Shown here: positions 17,832-26,351 of the stretch, in pieces | Layout: the number at the start of each line of letters is the position of its first letter | How positions within the stretch are numbered: the stretch's first letter is position 1 | From: an uncultured Helicobacter sp. | Lineage (GTDB): Bacteria; Campylobacterota; Campylobacteria; Campylobacterales; Helicobacteraceae | Assembly: GCA_944326445.1 (NCBI GenBank) | Contig: CALVDZ010000011.1 | Span: 1-64,000 of the forward strand | Direction of reading: 5' to 3' | DNA length: 64,000 nt | The notes under the pieces: model-generated | What the model saw: the letters and a program-made list of their open reading frames with translations, nothing else | Databases searched by the model: none | Told to the model about the DNA's origin: nothing | Made by a program: the position numbers and the translations under genes

Positions 17832-18006
17832 GAGATCTAAGGTGGGTTTATAGAAAAAGTGCTAACCCAAATGGCGTTCCTGACGCGCTTACACTAAGAG
17901 ATTCTATAGTTTTGCCAAAAACGCAGTGAGTGAGCGCGTAAGCGGAGTGAGTGGCAATTTACTTGCCACGAGCGATAACAAGTTTTTGCCACAGCAAAAA
18001 TTTGCA
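17832..18006 (-). repeat. Family-1 structured repeat, copy E
   Basis: Minus-strand copy starting directly after (and sharing TTAATGCAA with) the stop codon of the Crp/Fnr gene. Hairpin 1 is imperfect (TTTTTGC/GCAAAAA). Hairpin 2 reads TGGCAA-gtaaa-TTGCCA, a compensated variant of the CGGAGA/TCTCCG stem. It then has CTCACTCCGC, the subtype core AGCGCGTCAGGAACGCC and the end TTTTTCTATAAACCCACC. It occupies most of the gap between the regulator and flgB, and ends about 50 bp from the flgB sigma-54 promoter. Confidence 0.85.
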
Positions 18007-18582
18007 TTAAATTATGGATTCTATGAGCGCGATTTTTCCCTTTTGTGTCCTCACTAGCCCTAATTCTTTGAGTTCTTTTAGCACTCTGGAAAGCGATTCT
18101 GGGCTCGTGTTTAGCCTCTGTGCAATTTGTCTTTGAGTGAGGTGGGGTAGTTCGCTCTTGTGGCTTTGCAAAAAGCCCTCTACCCTCTCTCTGAGGCTTT
18201 GGGAAGTGCGTGAGATATGGGATTCTAGGATTTTAATCTTTTGGCAAAGTGAGGCGATAAATGAGAGGCAAAACTCTGAATCCCCTATACACTGCTTTTT
18301 AAAAACCTCCAAACTAATCTCTAAAATCTCGCATTCTCCCACACACACCGCGCTCGCAGGGTAGGCAAGCCCTAGGAAGCTAGGCATTTCAGCGATGAAG
18401 CTCGGCGCACAAATGTGGTGCAAAGTCGCCTCTTGCGCGCCATTTGTCTTGTAGATTCTCACTTTGCCCCCTAAAAGCACCAAAAGTTTCTTTGGCATCT
18501 CACCTTCAAAAAACAAAATCTCTGCATTATTATAGAATCTCTTATGCCCCACACCATAGAGCATTTTAAACACATTTTGCAT
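18007..18582 (-). CDS. Crp/Fnr-family transcription regulator (NssR-like)
   Basis: A 191-residue regulator from ATG 18582 (MQNVFKMLYGVGHKRFYNNA), with a cyclic-nucleotide-binding-type beta barrel (about 10-115: EILFFEGEMPKKLLVLLGGKVRIYK), a dimerisation helix and a C-terminal winged helix-turn-helix (LTQRQIAQRLNTSPESLSRVLKELKELGLV). There is no Fnr-type cysteine cluster at the N terminus. In Campylobacter the Crp/Fnr protein NssR lies next to the truncated haemoglobin gene ctb and activates it under nitrosative stress; here a Ctb homologue lies about 950 bp away in divergent orientation, which makes an NssR role likely but not proven. An upstream in-frame start at 18633 exists but has a poor ribosome-binding site. 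Confidence 0.8.
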   Translation of the reverse strand: MQNVFKMLYGVGHKRFYNNAEILFFEGEMPKKLLVLLGGKVRIYKTNGAQEATLHHICAPSFIAEMPSFLGLAYPASAVCVGECEILEISLEVFKKQCIGDSEFCLSFIASLCQKIKILESHISRTSQSLRERVEGFLQSHKSELPHLTQRQIAQRLNTSPESLSRVLKELKELGLVRTQKGKIALIESII

Positions 18583-18722
18583 ACAAAGTCCTAGAATTTT
18601 ATGTGAAGTATAGCAAAAATTAACGGGTATCAATTTTTATATTTGTAAGATTTGTTATCATTACTTTTAGAAATTCGGCTTGCACGCAATCTTTAAATGA
18701 GTGCGGCGGCTCGGTTTGGTCA

Positions 18723-18737
18723 CTACCGCTTAGGTAG
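18723..18737. repeat. Mini-hairpin with GCTTA loop (copy 2)
   Basis: CTACC-GCTTA-GGTAG, the same loop as the copy at 3002-3016 with a compensated base pair at the stem base. It lies upstream of the Crp/Fnr gene. Confidence 0.5.
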
Positions 18738-18932
18738 CTCCCTGCACCTCGCCTTGCACAACATTTAAATCTTACGCACAATCCTAGAATTTCCGAGGGC
18801 AAGCCACGCACAGAATCTAAAGCAGATTCAGAATCTAAGAAAAGCTCAGATTCGCAAACTCTCACACTTCAGAATCTGCTGTTTTATAGAATCTCATCAA
18901 GGCTTGCCGGGCATTCTAAGATTTTGGATGAG

Positions 18933-19013
18933 AAATCGTTGTTTTCAAGTGAGGCGCGCCGAGAGCATACTTAGGCGTATGTGACCAAGCGCCTCACGCA
19001 GAATCAACGATTT
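18933..19013. repeat. Nested three-stem palindrome upstream of haemoglobin operon
   Basis: Three inverted repeats sit inside each other. The outer is AAATCGTTG (18933-18941) with CAACGATTT (19005-19013), the middle GTGAGGCGC (18949-18957) with GCGCCTCAC (18989-18997), and the inner GCATAC (18965-18970) with GTATG(T) (18977-18982) around a TTAGGC loop. All pairs are perfect. It lies 65 bp before the first gene of the membrane protein/haemoglobin operon. It could be a 5' UTR structure, a terminator for the region upstream or a mobile palindrome; there is no T run directly after it. Confidence 0.75.
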
Positions 19014-19077
19014 ATCGCCAAAACGAAGTTTCTTTAGAAAAGCCAAATGCCCTATTTAGAGTTGAAAGGAGAATATT

Positions 19078-19518
19078 ATGGACGCTCTCTATCCTTATTT
19101 TTTAACCCTCCACCTCATCTGTGCAATTATTTTCTTAGGCTTTATCTTTACTGATGTGGTGCTGCTCACGCCCATTAGGAAGATTCTAGGCGATGAGTTT
19201 GCCGATAAGATGTGGGGTGTGATTAGCAAAAGAGGTGGCAAGATTATGCCGCTTTGCCTGCTGCTTTTGGTGCTCAGTGGCGGGGCGATGATAAGCCGCT
19301 ATATCGGGAGTGAGGCGGGGTATTTTAGCACGAGCTTGCAGCAATTTTTGGTGATAAAGGTATTTTTAGCCCTGCTCATCGTGCTTGCCGTCATCACCTC
19401 GCTAACTTTCCACCATATCCTCAAAAAGCCCAACCCTTTGGCAAAAATCATTCATCCCCTAGCTTTGGTGCTTGGGCTTTTTATCGTCGTTTTGGCAAAA
19501 TTTGCATTTTATTTTTAA
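19078..19518 (+). CDS. Four-helix CopD-like membrane protein
   Basis: A 146-residue integral membrane protein with four predicted helices (about 7-29, 55-75, 88-108, 122-143) and a histidine in the first helix (LTLHLICAIIFLGFIFTD) plus HHILKKPNP in the third loop. The pattern resembles the CopD/DUF2269-type family, whose helices may bind haem or copper. It has an AAAGGAG ribosome-binding site and is 10 nt upstream of the truncated haemoglobin, so both are made together. A role in haem or nitric oxide metabolism at the membrane is inferred from this pairing. Confidence 0.75.
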   Translation: MDALYPYFLTLHLICAIIFLGFIFTDVVLLTPIRKILGDEFADKMWGVISKRGGKIMPLCLLLLVLSGGAMISRYIGSEAGYFSTSLQQFLVIKVFLALLIVLAVITSLTFHHILKKPNPLAKIIHPLALVLGLFIVVLAKFAFYF

Positions 19519-19528
19519 GGAGATTGCA

Positions 19529-19912
19529 ATGAAGTATGAAACACTTTGTGTTGAAGGCATTGAGCGGCTTATGGATATTTTTTATGCCAAAATTCGCACG
19601 GATACAAATGGCGTGGGCGAGATTTTTAACAACGCCATTGGCACAAGCGATGCGGAGTGGGAGGCACATAAGAAAAAGATTGGTAATTTTTGGCAGGGAA
19701 TGCTGCTAGGAATGGGAGACTATCAGGGGCAGCCGCTCAAAGCGCACCTAGACTTGCCTCGCTTTCCTAGGGAGTTTTTTGGCATTTGGCTTGGGCTCTT
19801 TGAGGAGAGTTTGCACCAAGTCTTTAGCCCAGAGATTGCCGCACAGATACTGCAGAGGGCACAGATGATCGCGGGGAGATTCCAATATATGCTGTATGAG
19901 AGCGGGCATTAA
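19529..19912 (+). CDS. ctb: Group III truncated haemoglobin (Ctb-like)
   Basis: A 127-residue globin starting at ATG 19529 behind AAGGAGATTGCA. The sequence closely follows Campylobacter jejuni Ctb as I remember it: IFNNAIGTSDAEWEAHKKKIGNFW, then MLLGMGDYQGQPLKAHLDLP and LQRAQMIAGRFQYMLY. The proximal histidine is expected in the KAHLDLP segment, and Tyr/Trp residues of the distal pocket (B10 Tyr in IFYAKI, G8 Trp in GIWLGLFEESL) are present. Ctb binds oxygen tightly and helps nitric oxide or oxygen handling under microaerobic conditions. It lies after the membrane protein and opposite a Crp/Fnr regulator. Confidence 0.93.
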   Translation: MKYETLCVEGIERLMDIFYAKIRTDTNGVGEIFNNAIGTSDAEWEAHKKKIGNFWQGMLLGMGDYQGQPLKAHLDLPRFPREFFGIWLGLFEESLHQVFSPEIAAQILQRAQMIAGRFQYMLYESGH

Positions 19913-19923
19913 AGAAGCAATCG

Positions 19924-21402
19924 CTATCGTCCCTCATTGTTTAGCAGAGAATCTAGCTCTTGGAGATCGTCCTCATTGAGCTCATAGGGTATCTCCTCGC
20001 CTGCATTGTTTGGATTCTCATAGCGCGAGGGATCGTATTCATAGATTGTTTGGTTATTGACCTTAAAGCTCTGCGCGCCATCGTGGATTTGGTGGTATCG
20101 GAGCGTGATACCGTATGTAGAATCCTCTTGCTTGATGAAATACTCGCTGATACCCTCAAGTATCGTGTCAAAATCCCCCATATCTTTGTATCGTGACAAA
20201 ATCTCATGCGCAGGGAGCTTGCTAGAGAGAGTGAAATTAAACTCCCCAAACTCAGGCGTTATCTGCCCATCGCCAGAGTAGGTGAGCTTGTTGCCATTAA
20301 GCAGGAATGATGAGTTTGTGATCGCTAGTTTTGGGTTGCTTACGAGGATTGTGTGGATTTTTTGCTCAAACTCCTCGCTGTTCTCAAGCAAAAACGCGTA
20401 AGGATCGTTGAGCGTGCTTAGGTATTCTATCGCGTTCTTGTGGAGGTTTGCAATCTCTAGAGTGCTTGCAAAATCCGTAATATCTAGCTTGAAGTTTCTA
20501 AAATCCTCTGGCGCATAGGGCGTGTCGGTGGCTATCACGAGGCTTTTTATCGCAAAGTCCGCAATCATATCGCCAATATCTGCAGAGGCGCCGAGCTTTT
20601 CTGTGGCTTTGAGGCTAAAATCATTAAGGCTTAGCCTAAAGTCAGAGAATCCTGCAAATTCGAGAGATTGTATGCTTAGCTTGCTTTTGCCCGCTAGGAT
20701 TTTTGGCTCCTTGATGTAGGCTAAGAAGGCTTGGTAATCAAGCGGCGTGTCGTATGAGCCCTCCATAACGAGATTTGTGAGCCCAAATTGTTTGCTATCT
20801 TCTTTGAACAAAATCTCGGGGATATGTAGCGCCGCGTTTTTGAGTGCGAAGTCTTTGGTAGCGTGCAGCGTGAGTGAAGTGTTTTTGAGCACGAGCGTGT
20901 CTTTGCCCCCGCGCCAATTGTCTCTATCAATCTGCAGATCGCTAAGGCGCAGAGCGAGTGTCGTGCCGCTTAGCTCTATCACGCCGATTTTACCCTCACT
21001 AAAGAGCGCTTGTGAATCTGGCGAAGAGAGAGAAAACACAGAAGTGCCAAAAGGGAGATTGGAAAACTGCGCATCGATATACAGGACGCTGCTGGCGTGC
21101 TGGGCATTAAATTTAAGCGTCAGCGTGCCGCTTGAGTGCAGCAAGCCGCTTTTATACGGCGAGGCTTCAAGACTCATATCGATCTCATCGGCAAGCTCTA
21201 AGAGTATTGTAGAATCAAGTCCTTGCGATTCCCACAGAGGTTTGAGCGCGGAGGCGATGCGTGCTTTAAGATCGTTGATATCTGCTTGGGTGATTTGCTC
21301 GTAATGGGCTTTATTAAGGCTATTAATATACAAGCTCGAGCTTACAAAAGCCCCTGCTACAAGCACGATGAGCACAAGGCTAGCGATGAGTTTTTTTGTC
21401 AT
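19924..21402 (-). CDS. DUF945 (YdgA-like) protein
   Basis: A 492-residue protein with an N-terminal membrane anchor or signal (about 4-26) and a long extracytoplasmic region made of beta-strand-rich segments (SGTLTLKFNAQHASSVLYID, LTLRYHQIHDGAQSFKVNNQ). This matches the DUF945/YdgA family of unknown function, predicted periplasmic. The C terminus is acidic. It stands alone between the haemoglobin gene (converging) and tRNA-Phe. A structural role in the envelope is possible but unproven. Confidence 0.7.
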   Translation of the reverse strand: MTKKLIASLVLIVLVAGAFVSSSLYINSLNKAHYEQITQADINDLKARIASALKPLWESQGLDSTILLELADEIDMSLEASPYKSGLLHSSGTLTLKFNAQHASSVLYIDAQFSNLPFGTSVFSLSSPDSQALFSEGKIGVIELSGTTLALRLSDLQIDRDNWRGGKDTLVLKNTSLTLHATKDFALKNAALHIPEILFKEDSKQFGLTNLVMEGSYDTPLDYQAFLAYIKEPKILAGKSKLSIQSLEFAGFSDFRLSLNDFSLKATEKLGASADIGDMIADFAIKSLVIATDTPYAPEDFRNFKLDITDFASTLEIANLHKNAIEYLSTLNDPYAFLLENSEEFEQKIHTILVSNPKLAITNSSFLLNGNKLTYSGDGQITPEFGEFNFTLSSKLPAHEILSRYKDMGDFDTILEGISEYFIKQEDSTYGITLRYHQIHDGAQSFKVNNQTIYEYDPSRYENPNNAGEEIPYELNEDDLQELDSLLNNEGR

Positions 21403-21571
21403 TTTCTGTCCTTTTGGTGTGTTAGTGAGAGAGGCGGATTATACACAAAGATTCTATGGTATAGCAATATAGCGGGCATATCTTGTCTTACGGGGGATTT
21501 AAGCATTTTTTCAAACTCTATGCTATATAATCACGCTTTTGCTTCTGAAACCTTAGCTAAATCTTCAATAT

Positions 21572-21647
21572 GGCTTGATAGCTCAGTCGGTAGAGCAGAA
21601 GACTGAAAATCTTCGTGTCGGTGGTTCGATTCCGCCTCAAGCCACCA
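21572..21647 (+). tRNA. trnF: tRNA-Phe (anticodon GAA)
   Basis: A 76-nt cloverleaf with encoded CCA. The acceptor stem is GGCTTGA/TCAAGCC, the D arm TAGCTCAGTCGGTAGAGCA, the anticodon stem GAAGA/TCTTC around CTGAAAA (anticodon 21605-21607) and the T arm GGTTCGATTCC. Confidence 0.97.
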
Positions 21648-21820
21648 TTATCCTTAACCACTCTTGATATTTTATTTGCTTTGTTGGCAAAAGCCACCGA
21701 TGACGATTTTCCCCCTTTGAAACCAAAAATGTTTTTTGTTATAATCCACGCACAAAAGCCAAAGCGGCTGAAAAATAGTTGTGACCACACTTTAAGTAAT
21801 CCAATGCAAAGGGAGATTTT

Positions 21821-22069
21821 ATGTTGGCGACATTAGAAATACTAAATGCCGATGAGGCACTATTAAAGGCACTAAGAAGCGTTGTCAAACTGCATCCTCA
21901 AGCAACATTGAAGATAAAAAAGCACAATGCAGCGCCTACAAAATACCCCAAAGAGTTTCTCAAAAGCTTAGATGAAGCCCAGAGAGAGTTTCAAGAGCAA
22001 AAGAAAAATGGCACACTCAAGCTATATAGTAGCGTTGAAGAAGCCTTTAAGGCAGAGGGGATTATTTAG
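21821..22069 (+). CDS. Antitoxin-like protein paired with YafQ-type toxin
   Basis: An 82-residue charged protein (MLATLEILNADEALLKALRS...SVEEAFKAEGII) ending 2 nt before the toxin gene. The C-terminal SVEEAFKAEGI and overall size match RelB/DinJ-type antitoxins that wrap a RelE/YafQ toxin with a C-terminal helix. GGGAG precedes the ATG. It probably also represses the pair's promoter. Family assignment is from context and general pattern. Confidence 0.7.
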   Translation: MLATLEILNADEALLKALRSVVKLHPQATLKIKKHNAAPTKYPKEFLKSLDEAQREFQEQKKNGTLKLYSSVEEAFKAEGII

Positions 22070-22071
22070 CG

Positions 22072-22344
22072 GTGTATCAGCTCTATCTAAGCACGAGATT
22101 CATTAAAGATACTAAGAAGCTCAATGCCAAAGATTTGCAGCAAATTATGAATATCTTACAGAGACTTTGTAATGATGAAGTCTTAGAGCCAAAGTATAGA
22201 GATCACGCACTAAGCGGCAAATACTCAAAATGTAGAGATTGTCATATCAAACCTGATTTAGTGTTAGTGTATGAAAAGAAAAAGGATATATTAATTCTTA
22301 AAGCCTTAAGGGTGGGTTCTCACAGCGAGCTCTTTAAAAAATAG
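22072..22344 (+). CDS. YafQ-family mRNA interferase toxin
   Basis: A 90-residue RelE-superfamily toxin that would cut ribosome-bound mRNA. Catalytic-site residues expected for YafQ are visible: CHIKPDLVLVY (His58, Asp62) and RVGSHSELF (His84). RDHALSGKYS is the family's second hallmark. The start is a GTG at 22072, two nt after the antitoxin stop. It is clearly related to the toxin at 52879 (same RDHAL, CHI-PDL, LGSHSE blocks). Confidence 0.88.
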   Translation: MYQLYLSTRFIKDTKKLNAKDLQQIMNILQRLCNDEVLEPKYRDHALSGKYSKCRDCHIKPDLVLVYEKKKDILILKALRVGSHSELFKK

Positions 22345-22540
22345 CCCTATTTCTTTACTAGCTCCTTGTTGCTTTATTCCCACTTGCAGAATGTCTATAC
22401 TTAGCTATCAGCTATGGTTATTGGGTAGTTTTGTGTGTTTTAGGTTACGAGAGAAGTGTGGATTACTATGAGTTATGTGGGTAAGGCACCACCTGCCACA
22501 GAGGGGCAAGTGGCGTTGCTACTAGGATTATACCCCGCGA

Positions 22541-24088
22541 CTAGTTGAGAAGTCGGAGGATATTTTGCTGTACTGCGTTGGCTTGAGAGAGCGCGTAGCT
22601 TCCAGATTGAGCCAAGATATTTAGCTTGCTAAATTCAGAGCTTTCAGCAGCAAAATCCACTTCTCGGATTTGAGATTCAGCAGCCTTGACATTGACTTGA
22701 GTAACGGTAATGTTATTGACAGTGCTTACCATTTGTCCTTGGACAGAACCCAAATCGGCGCGGATTCTATCGAGGATTTTTTGCGCAGATTCTGCGATAT
22801 CCATCGTCACCATCGCACCTCTTAGGCTTGTCACCCCAGCGCCGAGGTTAAGCCCCTCATTGACAAGCACGCCATTAAAGTTGCCACCAGAGGCTGAACG
22901 CACATCTTTATCAAACGAACCTGTAACATCACGCAAGTTTAGTGTAGCTTCTGCCACAGCTTGTCCTGCACCATAGCCAGTCGCACTGATACCTGTCCCG
23001 CTCACCACGATATCTCTAGCGTCTGTGCGCACCATTGAGAGTCGTCCGAGATTCCAGTTGCCGCCACCTGTTGCAGTTCCCGCGATGGATTTACCATTAT
23101 TCACATTTTCGATAGCGAGCACGCCTGCACCTGCACCCTGCTGCACCGCACCTGTAGTAGAGAATTGTATCCCGCGTCCATCAGTGCTTCGCAAATTTAG
23201 TCGTCCGAGATTGTCTGTGTAAGCCTCCACGCCCGTATCCATCGTAGTAGCGTTAATCGCCTGCACCAAGCGGCCATCGCTATCGTTGTCTTTAATGCCC
23301 ACAATATCGCCCAGTGAAATGCCATTGAGCACCACGCCGCCCAGACTTCCAGCTTTTACTGCTTCATCTGAAGTCGTGATGACATTGGCAGTGGCGCGGA
23401 TACCTGTTTTGTCAGAGTTTTTGTTGATAACCTCCACAAGTGCGCCAAGTCCTGTGCCCGCAGATGATGAGATTTTTACAGATTCTAGCTCCACATCATT
23501 GACCCCATCGACATTCACGAATTTCAACTTCACTTCGCCAGTAGCGGTAACATTCTGCCCTGTCTCTAGGCGCACCTGTCCGACTTTGTTTGAAGTCGTC
23601 GCACCGATAGAGGCCTTAATAGTTTGGTTAGAATACGCACCCACTTGGAATTCTTTATTAGTAAATGCACCAGAGAGCAGTGCCATACCATTATAAGTCG
23701 TGGTGTTACCGATATTGTCCAAACCTTCGATAAGACGCTTGATGTCTGCTTGGATAGCTTGGCGAGATTGGGTAGATTGCCCATCTTGTCCAGCTTGCAC
23801 CGCTTTGACTTTGATCGTATCAAGGATTTTTAGCTGCTCATCCATCGCTTTATCCGCGATTTGGATAATCCCCATACCATCGTTTGTGTTTTTGATAGCC
23901 TGACCGAGCGCACTTGCTTGAGAGCGCAAACTATCGGCAATCGTCATACCTGAAGAGTCATCTGCCGCCTTATTAATCCTAAGACCAGAGCTCAACTTCT
24001 CCAGCGAGTTTTTCATATTGTATTGGGTGAATGTCCCTTGAGCCGCCGCGTTAAGCGCGTTTATGTTGGTATTGACTTGGAAAGCCAT
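22541..24088 (-). CDS. flaA: Flagellin A
   Basis: The 515-residue flagellar filament protein. The conserved D0/D1 ends are present: MAFQVNTNINALNAA...LEKLSSGLRINKAADDSSGMTIADSL at the N terminus and AESQIREVDFAAESSEFSKLNILAQSGSYALSQANAVQQNILRLLN at the C terminus, with a variable 170-430 centre. Serine/threonine-rich surface segments in the centre are possible sites for glycosylation in Helicobacter. A sigma-28 promoter is found upstream, which in H. pylori marks the major flagellin flaA rather than the sigma-54-driven flaB. AAGGAGTATATC precedes the ATG. Confidence 0.95.
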   Translation of the reverse strand: MAFQVNTNINALNAAAQGTFTQYNMKNSLEKLSSGLRINKAADDSSGMTIADSLRSQASALGQAIKNTNDGMGIIQIADKAMDEQLKILDTIKVKAVQAGQDGQSTQSRQAIQADIKRLIEGLDNIGNTTTYNGMALLSGAFTNKEFQVGAYSNQTIKASIGATTSNKVGQVRLETGQNVTATGEVKLKFVNVDGVNDVELESVKISSSAGTGLGALVEVINKNSDKTGIRATANVITTSDEAVKAGSLGGVVLNGISLGDIVGIKDNDSDGRLVQAINATTMDTGVEAYTDNLGRLNLRSTDGRGIQFSTTGAVQQGAGAGVLAIENVNNGKSIAGTATGGGNWNLGRLSMVRTDARDIVVSGTGISATGYGAGQAVAEATLNLRDVTGSFDKDVRSASGGNFNGVLVNEGLNLGAGVTSLRGAMVTMDIAESAQKILDRIRADLGSVQGQMVSTVNNITVTQVNVKAAESQIREVDFAAESSEFSKLNILAQSGSYALSQANAVQQNILRLLN

Positions 24089-24140
24089 GATATACTCCTT
24101 TATGTGTTTTCTTACACTTCCTTGTGCAAGTTACAAGCTA

Positions 24141-24164
24141 AATCGGACATAAGACAAAACTTTA
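24141..24164 (-). promoter_or_regulatory. Sigma-28 (FliA) promoter of flaA
   Basis: On the minus strand TAAA (24161-24164) is followed after 15 nt by CGATTT (within 24141-24146, CCGATT), matching the TAAA-N15-CGATAW consensus. It lies about 53 bp upstream of the flaA ATG. Confidence 0.85.
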
Positions 24165-24212
24165 AATATTTTTTTGGTAGAATTGCCCGAAATTGAAGAT
24201 GCAAGGCAAGTT

Positions 24213-25328
24213 ATGGATATACAATTTATCAATCTGAAGGCACAATACAAAGCTTACAAAGATGAGATAGATGCCGCGATAGCTGAGGTGTTAGATTCTA
24301 GTGCGTATGTGATGGGGGCGAGTGTGGGCGAGCTAGAATCTAATTTGAGCGCGTTTTGTGGTGTGCGGTATGCGCGTGCCGTCTCTAGTGGCACCGACGC
24401 GCTGCTCATCGCGCTCCTTGCCCTTGGGGTGGGGCGAGATGATGAGGTTATCACTACGCCTTTTACCTTTATCGCGACTGCCGAGATGATAGCACTTTTG
24501 GGCGCAAAGCCGGTGTTTGTGGATATCGATGAGACGACTTATAATATCGATCCTGACAAGATAGAATCTGCCATCACGCCCCGCACCAAAGCCATCATAC
24601 CCGTGAGCCTGTATGGACTGCCTGCGGATATGGATAGGATAAATGCTCTAGCCAAAGCCCACAATCTCGCTGTGATAGAAGACGCGTGCCAGAGCTTTGG
24701 GGCGACTTATAAGGGCAGATATTCGGGCAATCTCTCTACCATTGGCGTAACGAGCTTTTTCCCCTCTAAGCCGCTTGGGTGCTATGGCGATGGGGGCGCG
24801 GTGTTTTGTGACGACAAAGAGCTAGATTCTAAAATCGGCTCTCTCCTCAATCACGGACAAACCGCACGCTATATCCACAAATACATCGGGCTTAATGCAC
24901 GGCTAGATTCACTCCAATGCGCGGTGCTCAATGTCAAGCTCAAGCACTTCCGCGAGGAGATTGCCAAACGCGAGCAAATCGCTAGAATCTACACAGAGAA
25001 TCTCGCTCATCTGCACCCAAAAACCCTTATCCTGCCCACAATCCCACAAGGATACACGAGCGTGTATGCGCAGTATTCAGTGCGGCTGCTTAGGGGCGAG
25101 CGCGAGGCGGTGCTAGAGGCATTGCAGCACAGAGGCGTGCCCACGGCGGTGCATTACCCACTGCCGCTACACCTCCAAGAATCTTTTGCCTATCTAGGCT
25201 ATACTAGGGGAGATTTCCCCGTGAGCGAGCAAATCGCGCGCGAGATTTTTTCACTGCCCTTTAGTGCGTTTTTGGACAAGCAAGAGCAAAGCCACATTAT
25301 AGAATCTCTCAATGCCATTTTAAGCTAG
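24213..25328 (+). CDS. DegT/DnrJ/EryC1 (AHBA) sugar aminotransferase
   Basis: A 371-residue PLP enzyme that transfers an amino group to a keto-sugar nucleotide. Motifs in order: SSGTDALLIAL (58-68, PLP phosphate site), VDIDETTYNIDP, VIEDACQSFGATYKG (Asp157 over the PLP ring), and the Schiff-base lysine in SFFPSKPLGCYGDGG (Lys186). Start ATG 24213 (MDIQFINLKAQYKAY) has an AAGG box; upstream frames start only with TTG. It is followed at once by a Gfo/Idh/MocA oxidoreductase, the same pairing as WbpE/WbpB, which makes 3-amino sugars for surface glycans. Adjacent to flaA, so a flagellin or LPS glycan role is plausible. Confidence 0.85.
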   Translation: MDIQFINLKAQYKAYKDEIDAAIAEVLDSSAYVMGASVGELESNLSAFCGVRYARAVSSGTDALLIALLALGVGRDDEVITTPFTFIATAEMIALLGAKPVFVDIDETTYNIDPDKIESAITPRTKAIIPVSLYGLPADMDRINALAKAHNLAVIEDACQSFGATYKGRYSGNLSTIGVTSFFPSKPLGCYGDGGAVFCDDKELDSKIGSLLNHGQTARYIHKYIGLNARLDSLQCAVLNVKLKHFREEIAKREQIARIYTENLAHLHPKTLILPTIPQGYTSVYAQYSVRLLRGEREAVLEALQHRGVPTAVHYPLPLHLQESFAYLGYTRGDFPVSEQIAREIFSLPFSAFLDKQEQSHIIESLNAILS

Positions 25329-25337
25329 GTGGCGATG

Positions 25338-26342
25338 ATGGAGCGCAAAATCGTAAAAATCGGACTGCTTGGCATTGGCAAAATGGGGCAAAACCACCTA
25401 CGCAACCTCAATCTCCTAAAAAATGTCGAAGTGAGTTTCATCTATGATGTCAATAAGGAGCTGCTAGAAAAAAGTGCCAAAGAGTTTGGCGTGTATGCGC
25501 TCCAAAGTGAGAGTGAGCTAGAGAGCGCGCTTAGCGATAGCGATGGCGTGATCATCGTTACGCCTACTTTCACGCATTTTGACTATATCCAAAAGGTAAG
25601 CGATCATATCAAAAATATCTTTGTCGAAAAGCCCCTAACCGATACGCTTGATAGCACGCAAATCATCGTCGATGCCGCACGCGATAAGAATCTGCGCATC
25701 CAAGTGGGCTTTATCGAGCGATACAACCCTGCAATCACGGCTCTAAGGGAGCTGCTTAAAAACTCTCCGCGGATTTTTAGTATCGACTTTGTGCGCACTA
25801 ATAAGATGAGCAATCGCATAACCGATGTCGATGTGGTGATGGATTTGATGATTCACGATATTGATTTGAGTTTGCTTTTTAACGGAGAGGCGCGCGAGGT
25901 GCAGGCTCACGGCGTGATCATCAATGGTATGATAGAGTATGCCCGCGCCATCATCACGCACAAAAATGGCGCGTTTAGTACCATCACCGCTTCACGCATT
26001 ACTGAAAAGAGAATCCGCCAAATCACGGCAACTTGCGAGGATATGTATATCGATTGCAACCTGCTAAGCAAAGAAGTGCTTGTCAATAAGCAAACCATCG
26101 AGCAGCATTTGCACAATATCTCCATATCCTCGCGCAGTGAGAGCATAGAGGTGCGTCCGCAGGAAGCACTGCTCCTAGAGCTTTTGGACTTTAGCAATAT
26201 GTGCCGCGCTAGTGCCAAAGATACTCATATGAGAGATACCCACGCGCAGGATACAAACGAAATCGCGCCCAATGAAATCGATGGACAAAACGCAATGAAA
26301 ATCGCTAATCAAATACAAAATCTCATCTACAACAAATACTAA
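25338..26342 (+). CDS. Gfo/Idh/MocA-family NAD(P)-dependent oxidoreductase
   Basis: A Rossmann-fold sugar dehydrogenase of about 334 residues: GLLGIGKMGQNHLRN at the N terminus binds NAD(P), and the FVEKPLTDT segment carries the family EKP motif near residue 95. DLMIHDIDLSLLF has the catalytic His area. The C terminus has an unusual short extension with repeated HMRDTHAQDTNEIAPNEID. Start is chosen at ATG 25338 for spacing to AGGTGG; ATG 25335 and GTG 25329 are alternatives. Partner of the aminotransferase gene directly upstream. Confidence 0.82.
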   Translation: MERKIVKIGLLGIGKMGQNHLRNLNLLKNVEVSFIYDVNKELLEKSAKEFGVYALQSESELESALSDSDGVIIVTPTFTHFDYIQKVSDHIKNIFVEKPLTDTLDSTQIIVDAARDKNLRIQVGFIERYNPAITALRELLKNSPRIFSIDFVRTNKMSNRITDVDVVMDLMIHDIDLSLLFNGEAREVQAHGVIINGMIEYARAIITHKNGAFSTITASRITEKRIRQITATCEDMYIDCNLLSKEVLVNKQTIEQHLHNISISSRSESIEVRPQEALLLELLDFSNMCRASAKDTHMRDTHAQDTNEIAPNEIDGQNAMKIANQIQNLIYNKY

Positions 26343-26351
26343 AGGAATGCG

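Noticed and set aside
22485..22520. Hairpin downstream of flaA as terminator (CCACCTGCC/GGCAAGTGG)
   Set aside because: The stem is imperfect and no T run follows on the flaA strand, so it was not listed as a terminator.
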